A DNA stretch of 7,256 nucleotides. Origin: Lysobacterales bacterium. Lineage in GTDB: Bacteria; Pseudomonadota; Gammaproteobacteria; Xanthomonadales; Marinicellaceae. Every line of letters begins with the position of its first letter. The stretch's first letter is position 1. The DNA lies in the NCBI GenBank assembly GCA_015494035.1, contig WGBZ01000005.1:1-7256 (forward strand), written 5' to 3'. The translations under genes were made by a program, and so were the position numbers. Under the pieces are notes generated by a model, which did no database searches, was not told the DNA's origin, and was given only the letters and a program-made list of their open reading frames with translations. This document shows, in pieces, positions 7,140 through 7,256 of the stretch.

Positions 7140-7256
7140 ATGCATTATCTTGTTGACTTTGACCCGGTCTTTTTGCAGCTGGGCCCCTTGAAAATCCACT
7201 GGTACGGCATCTCCTACCTGGTGGCTTTTATCCAGTTCCTGATTTTGGGCAAGTAC
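7140..7256 (+). CDS. lgt: Prolipoprotein diacylglyceryl transferase (5' end only)
   Basis: Lgt is an inner-membrane enzyme that transfers diacylglycerol from phosphatidylglycerol to the lipobox cysteine of prolipoproteins, the first step of lipoprotein maturation. Only 39 codons are inside the window. They show the family's N-terminal pattern: [20 protein letters not shown], with the typical DP, the GP turn and the HWYG motif, followed by the start of a hydrophobic transmembrane segment ([11 protein letters not shown]). E. coli Lgt has the corresponding FDPV, IGP and HWYG. The ATG is supported by AAGG upstream and by the position of the motifs. The gene is divergent from carA, so the two share the 415-bp region between them. 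The catalytic parts lie outside the window, so intactness cannot be judged. Confidence 0.93.
   Translation, partial: MHYLVDFDPVFLQLGPLKIHWYGISYLVAFIQFLILGKY

Overview
The window is an ordinary housekeeping stretch of a gammaproteobacterial chromosome. The CarA, CarB, GreA and RecJ sequences are all of the gammaproteobacterial type, and the gene order carA-carB-greA is common in that class. GC content is moderately high, judged by eye. I could not settle the genus. Genes are tightly packed, and three of the five start with GTG.

Layout, left to right. Positions 1-1463 hold most of recJ (minus strand; its 3' end is outside the window). Positions 1464-1754 are the greA-recJ gap, filled almost completely by two tandem copies of a short palindromic repeat, one full length (163 bp) and one internally deleted (110 bp). 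Then come greA (1755-2231), carB (2248-5499) and carA (5492-6724), all on the minus strand. They are so closely spaced that a carA-carB-greA transcript is very likely, and recJ lies downstream in the same direction. Positions 6725-7139 are the divergent region between carA and lgt. It holds a third copy of the repeat (162 bp, about 93% identical to the full-length copy), a weak candidate carA leader and a candidate lgt promoter. Positions 7140-7256 are the first 39 codons of lgt on the plus strand.

How the genes work together: CarA and CarB form carbamoyl-phosphate synthetase. CarA releases ammonia from glutamine and CarB makes carbamoyl phosphate for arginine and pyrimidine synthesis. GreA rescues backtracked RNA polymerase. 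RecJ is the 5'-3' single-strand DNA exonuclease of recombination and mismatch repair. Lgt starts lipoprotein maturation in the inner membrane. There is no sign of a novel enzyme system. The only unexplained structure is the repeat family. Its copies occupy both substantial intergenic gaps, end within a few bases of the greA stop and the recJ start, fold into long hairpins, and are flanked by CTAG- or TTAA-like 4-mers suggestive of transposition.
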